64,000 bases of DNA, taken from contig CM026562.1 of the NCBI GenBank assembly GCA_015143295.1, positions 14,412,041 through 14,476,040 on the forward strand. Direction: 5' to 3'. A model generated the notes under the pieces. The model was not told the DNA's origin. It did not search any database and saw nothing but the letters and a program-made list of their open reading frames with translations. The first letter of the stretch is position 1. The number at the start of each line of letters is the position of its first letter. Source of the DNA: Tetracentron sinense. Lineage: Eukaryota; Streptophyta; Magnoliopsida; Trochodendrales; Trochodendraceae. Positions 1 through 11,300 of the stretch are shown here, piece by piece. A program made the position numbers and the translations under genes.

Positions 1-432
1 TTAGTGCGATCAGCGGTCGACCGGAGGTCATGACTGGTCAATTGGTAGTGGTGCGATTGACCGGTAAAGGACATCGGTCGACTGGTTGCCTATGGATCAA
101 CCGGTTGCCTAGGGATCGACCGATCCCTTGAGCGATCGACTGGTTGGACTTTTGCCCTGTTCTACCTATTTTTCCCATTTTTCCACACTTAGACTTTTTC
201 CTACTTATGCCTGAACACCTAGGAACATCAAAGAAGTGTCCTTAGAGCACATAACACATTCCATGACACCATGAACATAATTTGAAACTAAGACCCTCTT
301 TCTCATTAAGACCAATCCATGAAAATTACATAAGGCTTTAGGCCTTCAAAACACTATTCACTATTCACTATTCACTGGCGCTATATACAGTCAACACGAA
401 CAATGCCAAGCACAAAGTTCCGGGGTTCTACA
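1..432 (-). mobile_element. Partial Ty3/gypsy LTR (U3 end), copy G
   Basis: The right edge ends in CCGGGGTTCTACA at 432, the reverse complement of the TGTAGAACCCC start seen in the Tekay-type LTRs elsewhere in the window, so this is the U3 end of an LTR on the minus strand whose remainder lies left of the window. Near the edge are CACTATT repeats (about 355-376), matching the TGAATAGTG repeats just inside other gypsy LTR starts. Positions 1-150 hold dyads around GGTCGACCGG and CGATCGAC. No coding sequence. Whether it is a solo LTR cannot be judged. Confidence 0.75.
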
Positions 433-445
433 CATGTCCTTTTTG

Positions 446-492
446 GCAAAAACCAACATCTATTCTTGCTTTAATAGATGTTGGTTTTTGGC
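446..492. repeat. Short near-perfect hairpin
   Basis: Arms of about 19 bp (446-464 and 473-492) enclose an 8-base loop; the arms read CCAACATCTATT and AATAGATGTTGG with AAAAA/TTTTT extensions. It sits between the gypsy LTR edge at 432 and the hAT insertion at 499, and its right arm touches the hAT target duplication. Function unknown. Confidence 0.7.
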
Positions 493-498
493 TGAGTG

Positions 499-1490
499 TA
501 GACCTGTCAACTATCCGAATTATGATTCATATCAGTTTAAGCGGATATTTATTTGAATAGGTATCCAGCGGATCAGATACAGATATCCAATTGCATATCC
601 AAATAATATTCAGAGTGGATACGGATATAGCATTATCCGCTCCGGTTAGTATTATGTTACATAACAAAAATACCCTTTTATACAATTATAAACCTTTAGG
701 TAATATTGTAGTTTCTTTAACTAAATAAGGGTATTAGAGTAATTTTATCAATCCTATAAATAATAAGTTCCAAACCCTAAGTCTAACCTAAGAATTCCAT
801 TCTATGTGTCGTCCTCTTCCCTCTCTCACCCTCTACTCTCCTCTCCTGTATCGTCCTCTTCTCTCCTACTGTCATCATGATCCTCTCATTTCTTCAAAGC
901 TTTGTGAAGAAAGGTAAGATTGATGATGATTTTGGTTTTTAATCTCTTCATATTTTCTCATATTTTTATTTGTTTTCTCATGATTTTGGTTTGACCTTGA
1001 TGCACATGGTGGATCCAAACACGCACAAGTGTTAGCATTGAAAGTTCTGTCAGTGTTCGAGCTTTCAAGATCAATCATGGAAATCTTGGTTTTTGATTCA
1101 TCATCTAACCGAGTGAGTAAGCTTTTTTTAAAAAAATTTAATCAATAACTGAGTGGTAAGCTATGAGGTCATGGAAATCTCTCCCCCCTCTCCCCTGATT
1201 TCTAATTTATCAATGGCCCTTGGATTTCCCCATCAATGGCAATGAGAAAGAGCAAGAGAAAAAAGGCGAATTTCTTCTATTTCGGATACTATCCGAATTT
1301 GATTATTCGAATTCGTTTATTTAATTGGATGGATTCGGATAATTTCTGAATTCGAGTATTTAAACGAATTCAATACCCTTGTTTTAGTATCTGATGAATC
1401 TCGGAGCGGATTCGAATAGTGGTTTATATTAAACGGATTGGATACAGATATACCACTATCCGCTTCGAATCGTCCCCGTTGACAGCCCTA
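499..1490. mobile_element. Non-autonomous hAT-type MITE, about 1 kb
   Basis: Ends are TAGACCTGTCAAC on the left and GTTGACAGCCCTA on the right, terminal inverted repeats matching at 11 of 13 positions. They are flanked by an 8-bp duplication GCTGAGTG (491-498) / GCTGAGAG (1491-1498), 7 of 8 identical. TIRs of this form with an 8-bp duplication are characteristic of the hAT superfamily. Both ends carry many GGATA / TATCC motifs, as expected of subterminal transposase-binding repeats. There is no transposase; the only open frame (875-1078, minus, 67 aa) has no recognisable domain. It must be moved in trans. Confidence 0.8.
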
Positions 1491-1503
1491 GCTGAGAGTA
1501 GGG

Positions 1504-1515
1504 CTCTCTCTCTCC

Positions 1516-1561
<46 letters not shown>
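1504..1561. repeat. Compound microsatellite (CT)n(AT)n(AG)n
   Basis: CT repeats run into AT repeats and then about 14 AG repeats, so the whole tract is self-complementary. It lies between the hAT MITE and the next MITE. Confidence 0.9.
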
Positions 1562-1562
<1 letters not shown>

Positions 1563-1563
1563 C

Positions 1564-1904
1564 CTACAAGTTGTAGTGATCAGTCCCTTAAAAAGTGAAC
1601 AAGTGGCACATTGTTTAAAAATTTCAATCGTTAGATGTCAAGGTGGGTCTCCTGAGATTGGTCACATGTTTTTACCTCATTCGATCGAATGTGGCAAAAT
1701 CATTCATTTCTATAGACTAGATAGGGTCTAGTGAACCCTATAGGATTAAGGGTGACAAATTAGGGTCTAATCAGCATGTCTTCAATCATAGTATTTTTTT
1801 GCACCGTATCTCCTATGGGACCTATCTTGACATCCAACAGTTAGAATCTCAAACAACCTGCCACATGTCTATTTTTCAAGGGAGCTGGTCTCTATAACTT
1901 ATAG
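1564..1904. mobile_element. MITE with about 100-bp terminal inverted repeats
   Basis: The left arm (1564 to about 1660) and the reverse complement of the right arm (about 1805-1904) align over roughly 100 bp at perhaps 75 percent by eye. Shared blocks are CTAYAAGTTRTAG at the tip, GTGGCA and GATGTCAAG inside. Long imperfect TIRs around a short core are typical of Mutator-like or foldback MITEs. I could not find a clear target duplication; the left edge abuts the AG microsatellite. No ORF. Confidence 0.6.
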
Positions 1905-2031
1905 TGAACATGCCAACAAGAACCACTCCCTATATATATGTGTTAGCCTCAAGTTTATAACCTTGGGTACCCTTAATAGTTTTGACAATAACATAATAAT
2001 GGAATGACAATTGTGGTACTAATGATTCTTC

Positions 2032-4235
2032 TGTTAGACATAATGCCCAGAAAATTCATTTAGATTGTAAGATTCTTATTAATTATATTAATAGAGACAT
2101 CTTCTTTATCTATTGTGTATTCATTATGGGTAATTGACCATGATCATGAGATGATCTATACAATATGAGATATCGAAAAAGGTCCTTAGGATATATTGTA
2201 GGAAAGCTATGTGATGGGACTATCACAGGCAGATATAGTTTTCCAGTTCCTTATACCTTATATAGTCACAGCTATGGGTGAAGCTGGGCACTTTACTTAT
2301 ATGACTGCCACTATGCTAAGTTGTTCTCAATAATTGAGATATAGTTTTATCTCAAACTATTCTAGTGGAGACTACACATTAGCATATGGGTGCTTAAATG
2401 TACACTGACTGATTGCATGCAATGAGAGACCTCTTGCATAAACATACTATCAGATAGTTGGTCTCTCATTCACATTGAACAGTTTCAATGATCCTTAGAT
2501 CTGATGAGTTCATTTATAACTGAGTAGTAATCTGACTATTTTGATTCCACTAAAGTATTATCTACCTTAGGGACTACGATACGGTGATAGTTAGATAGTC
2601 AGAAAGTTGTTCGAGTCATGATAAATTTCAAATAAGAAATCAATGCTCATTAATTTGATAGATTATCCAAGTTCTGGCTAAGACAGTTGATTAAGCTTAA
2701 ATCCTGCAATGAAACAAAATAAGTTTGAAATATATTTTTATTAAAATATATTATACTTATAAAAAGGTTTTTATCAAAATATTTCTCATGACTTAATCAA
2801 AGTCTTGGAAACTCGGATGATGTGCAATGGGCTATGAGTTAGATAGTATAATAATCTCGAAGGCCCATTAGGGATAATATGATTGGAAGGATCAATTGAA
2901 TTAAAAATTTCAAGTGGCGGGATCCTTAATGGTTAATGTTCTTACACTGGGATTTAATTGCAACATGGATATCTCACGTCACTTGCAATTCTGATGTAAT
3001 TCCTATTTAGGGTCAATGGGATAACATTGGGTAAGCCAGGGTTAGAATGTCCTAGAGCAATCTGTGGAGATGCTCATATAAGAAATACAAGCTCATGTAA
3101 TTGATTAAATGTTAATCAATAAATTAAATGATTAAATGTTAATCATTAATAAAATAGATTAAATGTTAATCTATGGTTTAAATTAATTGTTAATTTAAAT
3201 TAAAGGATAATATTTATAATTATTTAATTAACATTAAATAAGGGGAAATGGGTTTGACCCATATCCATAAACCCATAAAGTATGGACCTAAAAATGGGCC
3301 CAAGCCCATGGGATTTAATCCCTAGGGTGGAGCGCCCATTTATTGTTTCCTAATTGGATTAGGATAATGTTAATTAATTAATGTTTATTAATTCCTTAAT
3401 TTATGGGATTAGATTCCAATCTTGGTATACAAGAATTAAATAAGAAAAATGAAGAGTTTTATTAAAACTTGGAGACCAAGCCTCATGGGCTCATGCCCCC
3501 TATTGCTCACGCCCACTCCTTTCAGGGGTTTTCTAATTGGAATTTAATTCCTAATTGTTAGGAGTTAGTTAGGTTGTTGGGATTCCTAGAATCTAAGAAT
3601 TAGTTACACCCCCTTTAATTATGGAATCCTTTTGAGAAAAGGAATCCCAAATTAGAAGGTTTGTAACAACTAATAAATTATGAATTAATTAGAAGTCAAA
3701 TTTTAGTAACTCTCTTTAAGGGAAGTTTCCTAATTGGTGTAGGATTTGAATTGTTCAAATTCTATAAATCCCCAACAACCAAACCGTAGGAGATTTTAAT
3801 CAAGAATCATTATTAATTTTTTCTCTCCTCCGCTCTCTCTCCAAACTGTAAGCTCCAAGAGATTCCCCCTTGGATTTTCGTGAGCCCCTTGGTTACTTTT
3901 AATAGTTTTAATACTTAGGGTTTTGAACCCTAAGCTTTTGGGTGATAGATAATCTACACCAACATCTTCTTCTTCTTCTATTTTTGATTTCTCAATACCA
4001 AGAAAAGATTCAAAGGCTTCGCAGGGGTAACGAAGAACAAGGATTGAGTTTCGAGTATTTCTTTGAGAAATCTCAACAAAGAGTTCTGACGGTTCGAGTT
4101 GGTTTTTGCTTCACTGGTGAACATCATTCATCGAGGAAATTTGACTAAGACATGTAGATAGAATTATTTGTATTCTATGGTGTAAAGATCCTCGGGATCC
4201 AGTTTTCCGTATAGATTTTATCTGGATTCCCTACA
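2032..4235 (+). mobile_element. Copia-type solo LTR, family D, inserted in LTR B
   Basis: A 2204-bp LTR starting TGTTAGACA and ending CTACA, flanked by an exact 5-bp duplication TCTTC at 2027-2031 and 4236-4240. Length and overall plan resemble LTR C at 41044 (TGTTGGACAT start, AATTAAT-rich middle, CCTAGGGTGG motif, late TATA box), so D and C look like related families. The element body was lost by LTR-LTR recombination. A 68-aa open frame at 3942-4148 is LTR sequence with no recognisable domain. Confidence 0.85.
3761..3770 (+). promoter_or_regulatory. Probable TATA box of LTR D
   Basis: TCTATAAATC lies in the last quarter of the LTR and is followed by a pyrimidine-rich leader (TTTTCTCTCCTCCGCTCTC), the usual plant LTR core-promoter arrangement. 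Confidence 0.45.
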
Positions 4236-4749
4236 TCTTCTAAGTGTTTGCTAAAATACAGATCATGAGAACATTAGCACATCTTTCAAGGCATAAAGAG
4301 TGAAAATCATTCAAGTCAAATCAAATGGAATTATTTAAGCAAGTCATTCAACCATATCCAAGTCATCAAAAAAAAATGTTCAACTCAAGCCATTGGACTC
4401 AAGTGAAAATGAAGATTCAAGATCATACCCGAAGTCCAAGTCGAATCTCAAACAAGAAAAGAAGATCTTGTAGTCAAAGCCAAATCTAAATATTCAAGAA
4501 CAAGTTGAAGATCAACTCTCAAGAAGACATAAAAGCTTAATTTTATTTTATGAGAGTGTCTAGGAGTTATGTAAGAAGTCCTCAAAGTATGGTTAGTTGA
4601 ATGCTCAAATACTTAGATTGACTAGAGGAGCCTAAGACTTTATTGAATATTATTCTAAAGCCATAGGAAATCATAAAAATCATGCTAAAAGAAAGCCAAA
4701 AAACCTAAGAATTCATTCCCATCATTAAGGTCTTTATCCAAAATGAAAT

Positions 4750-4910
4750 CAAAGTTTTCACTGTGATTTCGTCAACGAATTCACAGGGGAGTTTTGAATC
4801 CGGCAACGAAATGGGGACAGTAAACTCACTGTCATCACTATTTTTTATCTCAATGACGAAATGAATTGGGGAACCCAATTTCGTCAACAAAATCATACAA
4901 AATTCTGAAA
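4750..4910 (+). promoter_or_regulatory. Palindromic-motif cluster of LTR B (degenerate)
   Basis: Repeated dyads built on GATTTCGTCAACGAAATC, for example near 4764, 4803, 4849 and 4886, separated by unrelated sequence. The same dyad class occurs at 17996-18125 in the second LTR B copy, where a TATA box follows. Confidence 0.5.
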
Positions 4911-5674
4911 ACGCTATAACGGCCTTTTTCGCGTTAAATGGTTCACCAGTGGCCATATTAGATGAAGAGCTACAAAAGGAGTTCATAAATGAACAAAATA
5001 TAACTCTTGATCAAAGCAATAACTCTCATGATCTACTCTAACACTCACATCGATCACACATTAGAAATACTCAAAAATCTCATATTGTGTTATCCAACAC
5101 CCTTCTTAGAGAGATTTCATTAGAGTGTTATTCAACTCTTATCTAGCTCATTTTAAGAGCTTTATTTCAGATTGTAAATCAAAATCTACATTTATAAAAG
5201 AAAAGTCAAGAATCGGTACATTCTTGCAACTGAAGCTGTAGCTTCAAAGAAGTCAAGAGAGGGTTGTGCTCTTGTAAATGAAGGTTCTATCCTGACCTAG
5301 AAGAGGGATTGTAAAGGTTTGGTCTCGACCTGGAAGAGAGATTGTAAAGATTTGGTCTCGACTTGAAGAGAGATTGTAAGCAGTTTGGGCTTCACCCGGG
5401 AAGAAGTCTGTACGAGTAAAATCATGGTGAATCTTTGAAGCTGGAAGCTGAAAGGCGGGGATGTAGGCAGGTTGCCGAACCTCAAGAAAAACATCTTAGT
5501 GTTTCCTTTCTCTAACTCTTTACCTTACTCTCTTTACTACGTATATTTTAAAACTACTAAGTTGCATTCCCTTGTTAATTTAATTCAGCATAAAAAGGGA
5601 TAATTAGATTTTAAATTTCCCAAGACCCTAATCACCCCCCCCCCCTCTAGGGTCAATACTTGAGCAACAATATG

Positions 5675-6243
5675 CACTATTACTAAACGACATGTGTAAG
5701 CCTAAATTTTTTTGTGTTGAGACTAAAATTTCACTTTCATTTACAAAAATTCATTTCAAATCCTTTTTGAAGTGGTAATGATTCCCCTCTCTACCCTTAC
5801 CCTTGACTCCTCACCCAACTTTCCCAGCCCTTCACCTTTGGATCTACTACGTCTCTCAATCTCTATTCCTAACTTTCTCTCTTATAAATTAATAATTCTT
5901 CTCAAGAAGTGTTAGTCCCATACACATAATTGAATTTTTTTCAAACTCTAAACGTGAGTGAGACACCTGGCTTTGCCACTCTTCGATAGGTTGATCAGAA
6001 AAAATTAAAGTAAGAAGTTATGGTTTATATAGATTCTCAAGGTAACAGGTGACACTTGTCGTTACCACAACAAGAGCTTGGAAGTTTGTATATGGAGCTA
6101 GAATTTCTCATTCTTCTCATATATCCCCTTCTACTATGCCATGTTGTAGGCTAACTTAGAGTAAACATATCAAATCAAAAGGCGACATTGGCACATCTCT
6201 TTGTCACCCTTAATGTTAATGGATGCTTCTCTCTTTCTCATTA
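5675..6243. other. Spacer with no recognised feature
   Basis: AT-rich DNA between two solo LTRs. I see no ORF, RNA gene, terminal repeat or element edge in it. It may be part of an older, eroded transposon or low-copy sequence. Confidence 0.5.
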
Positions 6244-6270
6244 TGTAGAACCCCGGAACCGAGTTCAGTA

Positions 6271-6335
6271 GGCTGTGAATAGTGTGGTGAATAGTGTGTG
6301 AATAGTGCTATGAATAGTGCTGTGAATAGTATTTT
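6271..6335 (+). repeat. TGAATAGTG tandem repeats at LTR start
   Basis: About five copies of TGTGAATAGTG-like units directly inside the LTR H start. The same units recur as reverse complements at 355-376 and 31580 and once in the 62002 LTR, so the repeat marks the U3 end of this lineage. Confidence 0.75.
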
Positions 6336-6867
6336 TCCAGGCCAAAACCCTTAATGGGATGATAGCTTCATGTTTTAAAATGAAAGGAGATTTCAAATGA
6401 ATAAAAATATGTGTGGAAATTGTTTAGGGTATTTGGTATAAATGAAACCAGAGTATACAATACTCTTTTAAGTGTCGCAAAGAGGGGTTTTTGGAAATTC
6501 CCTCAACTTGAGAGAACTCTAGTTTTCTCATCCGAAATCGGAATCGAGTGATTCTTGAGCCATTAGAAAGATTACAAGATCCTACTTAAGGTTCATGTTT
6601 ATCACATTTCCCGATTTTGAGTCGAAGCTAGGTGAAATATGGGTTTTCCGAAAACGGGTCTGTCATTTCAGCAATCACTTTGGACCAGTAGCCTTTTGGG
6701 GCCATTTTAAAATATAAAGATAGAAGAATTAGGTTTTGTACAAAACATAAAAGTTGTTCCCCTTTAAATGTAAAATCCAACGCAAGTTGAATTGTCAAAA
6801 TCTGATTACTGAGTCAAAAGTTATGGTCGAAATACCAAAACAGGAAAAATGAAGGAATGAACAGTAG

Positions 6868-7032
6868 AAGGATCTATCTAGTTTGGGGAGGATAGATCCT
6901 TCAATTCCACACACTGATGGATCTATCCATCCCCATGACCGATCGATTGACCAAGCCCAATTTTGTATGGGCTTTTAGCACAGTGAGTGGGTTTTTGAGG
7001 GATCTATCGGTGCTCATGACCGATAGATCCTT
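6868..7032 (+). promoter_or_regulatory. Palindromic-motif cluster of LTR H
   Basis: Repeats of GGATCTATC / GATAGATCC and one CGATCGATTG dyad, in the spacing pattern seen in other LTRs. A weak TATA-like CATATTTAAG lies at about 7100, roughly 70 bp downstream. Confidence 0.5.
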
Positions 7033-7967
7033 GGTGCCTCATTTTTGCCTTCTAACCGACCTCCTAGGATATTTTAAGGGTCTAAGGGTCATTGGCCTCA
7101 ATCCCTTGGCATATTTAAGCACAAATTCATGGGTGTTAGGGTTTCTACAACCCTCAGCAGGTTTTTGGGAGAAAGTTTGATAGAGAAAGAGAGGAAAGTT
7201 TGGGATTTTGCAAGGGTTTGTGCTAGGAGTAAAGAGGTGAACTAGGATTTGCTTCTCAAGCTTGGAGCTCGCCTCCACAAGCGTTCTAAAGCGTGAATCT
7301 TGTTCTCCTCAAGCTTTCTCAAGCTTGGGATTGATTCAAAAGCTTCCTCAAAGCTTTCTCTTGCCTCCAAGTAGTATTCCAAAGCGAGAAACCGTAGGGA
7401 TCCGGTTGTTGAAAGGTAGAACAATCTACTAACTAGCTATGTTATGATTCATTCACGCTTTGTATTAGTAAACCATGCTTTTTGATGCAAATTGGTAGAA
7501 AGCTAAGCTTTAACTTTGTATGTATATACTATTAGCATGATTGAAATGAAATAGTAGGCATTGAGGCATGTTTTTAAGGAGACTAAGGCGTGTAGTCTTA
7601 CATGCGTATACTATTGAAGGAAAGAAATGAAATTAGAAATTTTACTATACATAATGAGTCAACCTTGCTTACCCTATTAACCACAATGAGGTATATTATC
7701 ACCAAACTTTTATGATGAGTTTTTGATTAAGCATAAATATTGAAAGAATGGTTTTACCGTGAAGTAAGCTTAGAATTATGATTTTACAAAATAGGCTAAG
7801 TAGCCCATGTTTACGCTATGATCACTCCATGAATGGAATCCCATGACCTATTTCGATGTTTTCAAATACTCACTATGATTACTATGATGCTCACACTTAC
7901 TCTCATGAATATGATTTCCAAGTTCAGCATAAGGTATATAAGTATTCTATGCATTCCATGTTTACAA

Positions 7968-8100
7968 GTCTCACACGATGTTCACAAGTCTCACATGATG
8001 ATCACAAGTCTCACACGATGTTCACAAGTCTCTCATGAGGTTCACAAGTTTCACACGATGTTCACAAGTCCCGCACGATGTTCACAAGTCTCGCATGATT
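7968..8100 (+). repeat. 20-bp tandem repeats (CACAAGTCTCACACGATGTT type)
   Basis: About seven imperfect 20-bp units. The core CTCACAAG is the complement of the CTTATGAG / CTTGTGAG repeats found in every other Tekay-type LTR here (18920-19300, 35000-35460, 49800-50000, 57580-57780). Confidence 0.75.
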
Positions 8101-8234
8101 CGATGATTCTCACAAGAACGGGATTTTATAACGTTCACAAGCAAGGTTTTGGTTAAAAGGAAGTTCATAAGCTCACAAGTGTACAAGCTCACAAGCTCAC
8201 AAGTTTACAAGCTCCCAAGCTCACAAGTTCACAA

Positions 8235-8537
8235 GTATTGGAAGGAGAATAGTGGGCTCTCACCACAAGTAGGGTGAGCATTATTCTCTAATTCCAAGTA
8301 AAGGTAACTGTATTGGAAGGAGGATAGTGGGCTCTCATCACAAGCAGGGTGAGCATTATCTTCTGATTCCAAGTAAAAGCAATTGTATTGGAAGGATGAT
8401 AGTGGGCTCTCACCACAAGCAGGGTGAGCATTATCATCTGATTCCAAGTAAAAAGTATATGTATTGGAAGGATGACAGTGGGCTCTTACCACAAGTAGGG
8501 TAAGCATTGTCATCTATTTCCAAATGAAAAGCCATGT
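8235..8537 (+). repeat. 75-bp tandem repeat, four copies
   Basis: Units start GTATTGGAAGG at 8235, 8310, 8385 and 8461. The 94-aa antisense open frame across it is translated repeat, not a gene. Confidence 0.88.
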
Positions 8538-8805
8538 GTAAATCAAGTGTAAAAACTTATAAGTACTCTAAGAACTCACAAGAACTCTAAGAATGCATAA
8601 GTACTCTAAGAACTCACAAGAACTCTAAGAACGCATAAGTACTCTAAGAACTATAAGGAACTCATAAGATATCGAAATACGTCAAGATTCAATGTATACA
8701 ATTATTAATTCATTTCAGTTTTCACACTCTGATTTAGCATGTTACGTGATGAACTGTACACTATATGATATGTAAATGTTTTATAGCATTGTTAGTTAGT
8801 AGTTT

Positions 8806-8837
8806 GTATACGCTGAGTATTCCATGCTCAGCCGTAC
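8806..8837 (+). promoter_or_regulatory. Conserved U5 stem-loop of Tekay-type LTRs
   Basis: GTATACGCTGAG, then TATTCCATG, then CTCAGCCGTAC can fold as a 10-12 bp stem with a short loop. Equivalent hairpins occur at 10691, 18736, 34851, 49618, 57391 and 63381, although the sequence around them has diverged. It would be transcribed in or near the R/U5 region. Role unknown. Confidence 0.6.
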
Positions 8838-9218
8838 ATTTATGTTGGCAGGTCTATTTGGCATTCACAACCCAGAGCTACAGGTTGAAAAGGAATTAGT
8901 GGAAGAGGATCCTTCTTGAGGTCATCATGTGAAGATGAGGGTCTTGACAGGCGACCCTAGTATTATTGCTTTGAGTGATGAGAGGGAGAGATATGTATAT
9001 TTAACTAAGTGGGTATGTCCACTTTGATAAGTCTCCCTTGTATGCAATACAGTTAAGATATTAAGAAATTTTTAGGTTCGCCTCTTAGCGTGCCTTGTAT
9101 GCTCTTACAGGATGGTAAGTACATGTGCCTTATGTATCATACAGGATGGTATGATATGGTGGTGTCGAGCCTAAAGTATCCCTAACTCCTAGGGGGTATT
9201 TTGGGTTATGACACATTA

Positions 9219-10323
9219 ACTCTCTAATTAATGATTTTTTATCATCTGCAATGCTATATAATATAATACATCTTATTTATTTTTACATAATACAGAGAAA
9301 AGTAAATGTTGGGCTAGTGAAACGCTTGAATTTCTCTCCTTTGATTAGTGTTTAACGCAAAAGAAAAGTTGCACTTATTAATCCTGATTAAGTGATAATT
9401 CACATTTGAGTTTCTCTATATTTTGATTAGTATTTATGACATATAGGAGGAGAGAAATTTACATCGGCTAGATCTTATTGATATTAAATGAGGTACGTAT
9501 TATTTAATAAATTCATAATTAGTTAATCAATAGAATTACATGTTCTCCATAATTTGGATCCTCTTCTTGTTTCCAATTTAATAAATTTTATGCAAATTTT
9601 ATAGTATCTATACAATCAGATTTTGTTCACTATCTGATTTCATTGAGATCCTCCTAAAAATGTATATATTTTTCTAATTTATTTATTTATTATTTAGATA
9701 ACCCTCTTACTGTCTCAAATTTCATAGTTTAGTTATGCTCATTGATGCAACGAATATGTTGATTGTGATAGAAAAGTGATTGATTGAGAATGCTTGGATG
9801 ATTACAATGACTCCTCATTGAGGATTATATAGAGATCATATGAGTCTCAACATAGAAACATTAATCAAATCAAATCCTAATCAAATTTAATCCTAATCGA
9901 ATCTAATATTTGATAGTATTCTATTTTAAACTCAAATCTACCTTTACTACACCATTGTTTATTCTCTAAACTTATCTTTAATACCCTCCTGCAATTGCAT
10001 GATCCTTTGAAAAGGATCTTGTAATTATTACAAACAAAAAAGTAGCCCTCGATCATTCAGCTTTGTTGAAAAGTCACTGGAAAATATAATTGTACATATT
10101 GGTTGTCACCGTCAGTCTGTAAAATCCATCACTGTCGCATCCCTCTCATCTTAGAGTCAATCAGAGCCAGTGTTCCACTAGAGCAAATTGTCACGATCTC
10201 ACCCAAAAAAAAATAAAGAGAAACCGGCCAATCGTTTGAAAGAAAAAAAAGGAACTTGAAGGTATAAATGATAGAGAGATTTCAACTAGAGTTGGTGATG
10301 GCTACAGCTTCATGGAAAATAAA
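9219..10323. other. Spacer with no confident feature
   Basis: AT-rich sequence between a solo LTR and the tandem array. Around 9960-10030 an ATACCCTCCTGCAATTGC motif resembles old copia sequence, and TGTCACGATC near 10190 resembles a gypsy LTR end, but neither is extended enough to call. Confidence 0.4.
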
Positions 10324-10690
10324 TGTCACGACCCAAAATCCCCTTAGAAGTTAGGCGAGACTTTGGCTCATGACTTAACATATCCTATCAAACCATCCTG
10401 CACAATAACAAGGCATAGTATAGCAGAAGCGGAAACTAAAAATTTATTTAAACATAAATGTATTCTAAGTCTATACAAACATAAATAAAAGTAAAGGTGG
10501 ACAAGCCCACCTATCAAAATACATATACAGACACACCTTCACATCCTCTCTCAATAATACTCCTGATAAGGCCACCTGTCAAGATCCTTTCCCTCCTCAG
10601 AATGACCACCTACTGGATCCTCAACATAATCCTCTTCGAACCTTGGACCAACGTACAAATGTCAAAGAGAGTACCTGCCGACATCAAAAT

Positions 10691-10723
10691 ATACGATTGA
10701 GTATTGAAACACTCAGCGTGTAC
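10691..10723 (-). promoter_or_regulatory. U5 stem-loop, copy in LTR1
   Basis: ATACGATTGAG, spacer, CTCAGCGTGTAC: a diverged but still pairing version of the hairpin at 8806-8837, in the opposite orientation. Confidence 0.5.
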
Positions 10724-10747
10724 AAGCCACTAGTGAACAATAACTTC

Positions 10748-11300
10748 TGACCTCGGCCTACATAGGGAACTTACCCTCATGGCATTTATGTCAGATGACA
10801 CAGCACCTTTGACCTCAGCCTATGTGGGGAACTTGTTCTCATAACATTTCTGTCAGATGACACAACACCTCTGACCTCAGCCTACGTACGAAACCTGCAT
10901 TCATGGTATTTCTATTAGATGACACAACACCTCTGACCTTAGCCTACATGGGGAACCTGCCCTCACGGTATTTGTGTCAGATGACACAACACCTTTGACC
11001 TCAGCCTACATGGGGAACTTGTCCTTATGACATTTTTATCAGATGACACAACACCTCTAACCTTAGCCTACGTGCAAAACCTGCATTCACGCTAATTCTG
11101 TTAGATGACACAACACCTCTGACCTCAGTCTACATGGGAAACCAGCCCTCACGGCATTTCTGTTAGATCACACAACATCTCTAACCTCAGCCTACTAGAG
11201 GAACCTGTCCTCACAGTATTTCTATCAAATGACACAACACCTCCGAACTCAACTTATGTGGGAAACCTATCCTCACAATATTTCTACCAGATAACATAAC
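10748..11300 (-). repeat. 62-bp tandem repeat in LTR1, about nine units
   Basis: Units begin GACCTCAGCCTAC at 10748, 10811, 10873, 10935, 10997, 11059, 11121, 11183 and 11245, a steady 62-bp period. The same array occurs in LTR2 at 15733-16245. Confidence 0.9.

Larger units (their letters stand above)
1941..5669 (+). mobile_element. Sirevirus-like copia solo LTR, family B (interrupted)
   Basis: Starts TGTTAGCC and ends GAGCAACA, flanked by ATATG at 1936-1940 and 5670-5674. Near the 3' end is a C-run followed by TCTAGGG, the same landmark as in Sirevirus A LTRs. The second family B copy (17433 onward) has a polypurine tract immediately upstream, which fixes orientation. Without the nested insertion at 2032-4235 and its duplication, the LTR is about 1.5 kb. 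No internal region is attached, so this is a solo LTR. The left duplication lies at the edge of a TATATATATG run, so it is slightly weaker evidence. Confidence 0.8.
6244..9213 (+). mobile_element. Ty3/gypsy (Tekay-type) solo LTR, copy H
   Basis: A 2970-bp LTR beginning TGTAGAACCCC and ending GGGTTATGACA, flanked by exact CATTA duplications (6239-6243 and 9214-9218). The last 40 bases (ATCCCTAACTCCTAGGGG, then TTTTGGGT) match the U5 end of the Tekay-type LTRs at 49205 and 62002. No PBS, polypurine tract or coding region is attached. It contains palindromic motifs at 6868-7032, internal tandem repeats and the conserved U5 hairpin at 8806-8837. Confidence 0.88.

Noticed and set aside
875-1078. 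67-codon minus-strand frame inside the hAT MITE
   Set aside because: No transposase motif and low-complexity Asn/Gln/Lys content; position in a non-autonomous element argues against a gene.
3942-4148. 68-codon plus-strand frame before the LTR D end
   Set aside because: Lies in the leader part of the LTR with no domain and no counterpart in LTR C.
7833-8156. 107-codon open frame
   Set aside because: Translation of 20-bp CACAAGTCTCACACGATGTT repeats; low complexity.
8229-8513. 94-codon open frame on the minus strand
   Set aside because: Translation of the 75-bp tandem repeat, period 25 residues; no gene.
10748-11300. Regular 62-bp repeats that might suggest a CRISPR-like or satellite array
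   Set aside because: The whole unit is repeated, without unique spacers, and lies inside an LTR; the homologous array sits in LTR2. It is an LTR-internal tandem repeat.
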